From an uncultured Parasutterella sp. (GTDB lineage: Bacteria; Pseudomonadota; Gammaproteobacteria; Burkholderiales; Burkholderiaceae_F), in NCBI GenBank assembly GCA_900766055.1, contig CAAFTZ010000077.1:1-8366 (forward strand): DNA of 8,366 nt. Direction: 5' to 3'. The notes under the pieces are model-generated. The model searched no databases. It was not told where the DNA came from and saw only the letters and a program-made list of their open reading frames with translations. Positions 6,113 through 8,366 of this stretch are shown here, one piece after another. The translations under genes were made by a program, and so were the position numbers. Position 1 is the first letter of the stretch; every line of letters begins with the position of its first letter.

Positions 6113-6403
6113 ATGGAATCCTTTAATCCTCACGAATACGTTCCCCGCCGATTGGACGCCCCGGCAAAGTTTCTTCTTTGGGATTTTGACTTGGTGGCCT
6201 CCGGCATTGCCGGACTTGCCTTCGGCATCATCGTTAATTCTCTTCTGATGGGTGCGATTGCCTCTTATGCCGCCATCTGGGCTTACAGCCGACTCAAACA
6301 GAAGCGTCATCCCGGATACGGACTTCATTACCTCTACTGGCAGTTTCCTTTCAGAACCTTTAAGCGCACTCCGCCATCGAGCCGCCGCTTTTTTGTCGGA
6401 TAA
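6113..6403 (+). CDS. traL: Type IV secretion inner-membrane protein TraL (VirB3-like)
   Basis: Small inner-membrane component needed for pilus assembly. It is 96 residues, the usual TraL length. Conserved family motifs are visible in order: PRRLDAP (11-17), WDFD (23-26), a hydrophobic region (about 28-58) that could be one or two membrane helices, KRHPGY (64-69), LYWQFPF (74-80) and RTPPS (85-89) near the C-terminus. The ATG at 6113 is supported by AGGA at 6102-6105, which lies inside a hairpin. traE begins seven bases after the stop. The order traA-traL-traE-traK-traB matches the F plasmid, whereas SXT and IncA/C elements place traA after traV. Confidence 0.97.
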   Translation: MESFNPHEYVPRRLDAPAKFLLWDFDLVASGIAGLAFGIIVNSLLMGAIASYAAIWAYSRLKQKRHPGYGLHYLYWQFPFRTFKRTPPSSRRFFVG

Positions 6404-6410
6404 CCGAAAT

Positions 6411-7007
6411 ATGAACGTTAAAGAATATACGACTGAGATTTCTGCTCGCCTTGCGCTTCGCTCATTCTTTATTTACGCCTTTGCCGCGTCTCTCATTGTC
6501 AATGTCATTCTCGCTTTCGGCTTAATCGTCCTTGATAAGAAAGACCGGGTTGTCGTGCTTCCGGCAGAAATCACGAAGTCTTTCTGGCTGGACGCCGACG
6601 GCGTCTCTCCGGAGTATTTAGAGCAGATGGGACTTTTTGCTTTACAGCTCGCTCTTAATAATTCTCCCGAGACCTTTGAGCACAATCAAAGAAAGCTGCT
6701 TCAGTACGTCTCGCCTGAGCAGAGAGGCGCCACTGAAGTCTTCTTAACCGCTCAAGGGCGCCGTATGAAAAGCGCCAACGCTTCTGTTCATATGCTTCCT
6801 GAAGCCGTGGAGACAAGAGCCTCCGCCATGCAGGTGTCCGTCAGAGGCAACGTTCGCCAGTTCATTGGAGACAAACTCACTTCCATGCAGAAGAAATGCT
6901 GGATTGTGAAGTTCACCTACAGAAACTCTCGCCTCTGGTTAGAGACGATGCAGGAAGCCGACTGTAAGCGTCCGTTTGAACCGATGAAGCCCACCGGAGA
7001 AATCTAA
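6411..7007 (+). CDS. traE: Type IV secretion protein TraE (VirB8-like)
   Basis: Bitopic inner-membrane protein that links the inner-membrane platform to the periplasmic core. It is 198 residues from ATG 6411, close to F TraE. The frame is open further upstream within traL, but 6411 gives the expected N-terminus: a short cytosolic segment, one membrane helix (about 19-41) and a periplasmic domain. The domain opens with the family block VVLPAEITKSFW (48-59), continuing to SPEYLEQM (66-73). No strong Shine-Dalgarno sequence precedes the start, so initiation probably depends on coupling to traL seven bases upstream. The stop shares one base with the traK start (TAATG). Cys163 and Cys185 lie in the periplasmic part. 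Confidence 0.96.
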   Translation: MNVKEYTTEISARLALRSFFIYAFAASLIVNVILAFGLIVLDKKDRVVVLPAEITKSFWLDADGVSPEYLEQMGLFALQLALNNSPETFEHNQRKLLQYVSPEQRGATEVFLTAQGRRMKSANASVHMLPEAVETRASAMQVSVRGNVRQFIGDKLTSMQKKCWIVKFTYRNSRLWLETMQEADCKRPFEPMKPTGEI

Positions 7008-7732
7008 TGATCCTTCCTAATCGTTTTCTCATTCTCAGCGTATTTCTTTGCCAGTCTGTTGTGTTCTTCAGCCCTTCTCTTAATGCCAAAGAGATGCCGA
7101 AAGAATCGGCTGCGTCTGACGCCCAGTCTTCTGTGCATGCCGCTGTGGCCTATAAACAGCCCAATCGTGTTGTCGTGTTAAACAGCAAGATTGTCCGAGC
7201 CGTATATGACAACAATCTGATCCAAGCGGATAAAGATCCGACTACCGGTTCTTTGTATGTGGTTCCGCTAACCAAAGAGACCACTGGAATGTTTGTCGTT
7301 ACCGAATCCGGTCAGACACACAGCATTACGCTTTCGCCTAAAGAGCGTCTGACCGCTCAAACGGTCACGTTGAAAGAATCCGGAACTTTCTCTTCTTTTA
7401 ATGGTTCGTCGGTTTCGTCTGAACTCTCCGGTCTTCCCTATGAAGAACGGATTCAGACGGCTTTGAAACTCATTCCTCAGTTACGTGACTCCGAGGGCGA
7501 AGCGCTCGGAGGCACGCTTGCTGGTGTTTATCTACACGCTCAGCCCGTCAGAGCTTGGAATGTCTTAGGACTAAGACTTGAACGCTACCGCATCCTTAAT
7601 CGTACAAAACACAAACAAACGGTTCGTGAACCGGAGTTTTGGAGAAACGGTGTCTTAGCTGTAGCTACGGAAGCTTCTGATCTTGCGCCCGAGGCATCTG
7701 CTGATCTTTGGTTAGTGAGGTCAGCAAGATGA
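7007..7732 (+). CDS. traK: Type IV secretion core protein TraK (VirB9-like, secretin-type)
   Basis: Periplasmic/outer-membrane core component that binds TraB and TraV. It is 241 residues, with a signal peptide predicted to be cleaved after Ala27 (LNA). The mature N-terminal domain carries NRVVV (53-57), GSLYVVPL (81-88) and FVVTESGQTHSITLSP (96-111), matching the TraK/secretin N-domain pattern; the C-terminal end has the EFWRNGVLAVA block (210-220) and a final LWLVRSAR strand typical of the family. The start overlaps the traE stop by one base (TAATG), with CGGAGA at 6995-7000 as ribosome binding site. The stop overlaps traB by four bases (ATGA), so traE, traK and traB are likely translationally coupled. 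Confidence 0.95.
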   Translation: MILPNRFLILSVFLCQSVVFFSPSLNAKEMPKESAASDAQSSVHAAVAYKQPNRVVVLNSKIVRAVYDNNLIQADKDPTTGSLYVVPLTKETTGMFVVTESGQTHSITLSPKERLTAQTVTLKESGTFSSFNGSSVSSELSGLPYEERIQTALKLIPQLRDSEGEALGGTLAGVYLHAQPVRAWNVLGLRLERYRILNRTKHKQTVREPEFWRNGVLAVATEASDLAPEASADLWLVRSAR

Positions 7733-8366
7733 CAGTGAAGAGTTATTTCGAAAGTGAGAGAAGAAAGAAGCAAATCACATGGACCCTAATCATCTTGGGT
7801 GCACTTTTTATCGGCGCCATGCTCTCTTCTTACTACTCCGACGATAAGAAGCCGCCTTCTGTTCCTCAGACGACGAGTACCACACAAATCTCAATGGTTC
7901 CTTCTAAAGCGGACTATGAGCAGCATCAGGCGATTTATAACGATCGTCTTCTGAACTTAGAAAGAGAATCCAAAGAAGCAAAGCAGCGCGAAGCCAAACT
8001 TCAAAGCGATAAAAAACGCTTGGAAGACCGCATTGCGCTCTTAGAAAAGAATGCTCCTCGGTCTAATCGTCAAGCAGATGCGGCGACGTCGGAAGACGGC
8101 TGGCCGCCTTCCGAGATTCTAGGAAAGCAGCCGATCAGTCAAAGGACGGGCTTTGCAAGCGGGAATCAGAGCCAGGGCAGATATTCTCGTCAGCAGCCCG
8201 ATGCTCCGGTTTCTTCTCCGGCGCCGCGCCTGGTGATCAATAACTTCGGCTCTGCGCCTAATCCTTCTAATGTTCTTGGAACACTACCTGCTAAAGCAAA
8301 ACCTGAGACATTGTCTTATCTGCCAAGCGGCACGTTTGCCAAGGCTCGTCTCTTAAACGGTGCGAC
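7729..8366 (+). CDS. traB: Type IV secretion core protein TraB (VirB10-like), 3' end outside window
   Basis: Scaffold that spans both membranes and gates the channel. Only the first 212 residues are visible; family members are usually about 400-480. The visible part has a short basic cytosolic N-terminus, one membrane helix (about 16-34), a coiled coil (about 62-107, rich in E, K, Q and R) and a flexible Gln/Ser/Pro linker (about 112-190). It then reaches the start of the conserved TraB/VirB10 domain, with YLPSGTFAKARLLNGA at 197-212, where the window ends. The ATG at 7729 overlaps the traK stop (ATGA), and GAGG at 7717-7720 gives 8-base spacing. No frameshift is visible in the part seen. Confidence 0.94.
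   Translation, partial: MTVKSYFESERRKKQITWTLIILGALFIGAMLSSYYSDDKKPPSVPQTTSTTQISMVPSKADYEQHQAIYNDRLLNLERESKEAKQREAKLQSDKKRLEDRIALLEKNAPRSNRQADAATSEDGWPPSEILGKQPISQRTGFASGNQSQGRYSRQQPDAPVSSPAPRLVINNFGSAPNPSNVLGTLPAKAKPETLSYLPSGTFAKARLLNGA

Overview
The window is a one-strand (+) segment of a conjugative transfer region. It encodes the start of an F-type (MPF-F) type IV secretion system next to an SXT/IncA/C-like coupling-protein module. The traD, traL, traE, traK and traB products are recognisable from conserved motifs, and the pilin, the DUF4400-type membrane protein and the lytic transglycosylase fit the same assembly. The host is therefore almost certainly a Gram-negative proteobacterium. 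Moderate GC and the overall look suggest a gut Sutterellaceae-like betaproteobacterium, but that is only an impression. Nothing in the window shows whether the element is a plasmid or an integrative conjugative element.

Layout. Bases 2-1678 hold the 3' part of a gene that starts before the window: a low-complexity, charge-segregated protein with two RGR motifs and a Lys/Ala-rich tail, possibly the C-terminus of a relaxase or a DNA-binding accessory factor. A 69-base spacer with a long imperfect hairpin follows the stop. Bases 1763-2668 encode a strongly basic 301-residue protein I do not recognise. It overlaps traD (2601-4490, VirD4-type coupling ATPase with an atypical Walker A). A DUF4400-type membrane protein (4492-5112) and a periplasmic lytic transglycosylase (5116-5589) follow with gaps of 1 and 3 bases.

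A 130-base spacer with an 11-bp perfect inverted repeat and competing pairings precedes the pilin gene traA (5720-6052). Three back-to-back hairpins fill the 60 bases between traA and traL, and the third covers the traL ribosome binding site. Then traL, traE, traK and traB (6113 to the window end) are packed with a 7-base gap, a TAATG junction and an ATGA junction. traB runs off the right edge. traV, traC, traW, traU, traN, traF, traH and traG would be expected beyond it.

Working together: TraD brings the relaxase-DNA complex to the channel with its DUF4400 partner. The transglycosylase opens peptidoglycan. TraA is the pilus subunit, TraL and TraE are inner-membrane parts, and TraK and TraB form the envelope-spanning core with TraV. 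The most interesting parts are the two unrecognised products at the left, the missing Ser/Thr in the TraD P-loop, and the RNA-structure-rich spacers that isolate the pilin gene inside an otherwise tightly coupled operon. No tRNA, rRNA, insertion sequence, CRISPR array or attachment site was seen.
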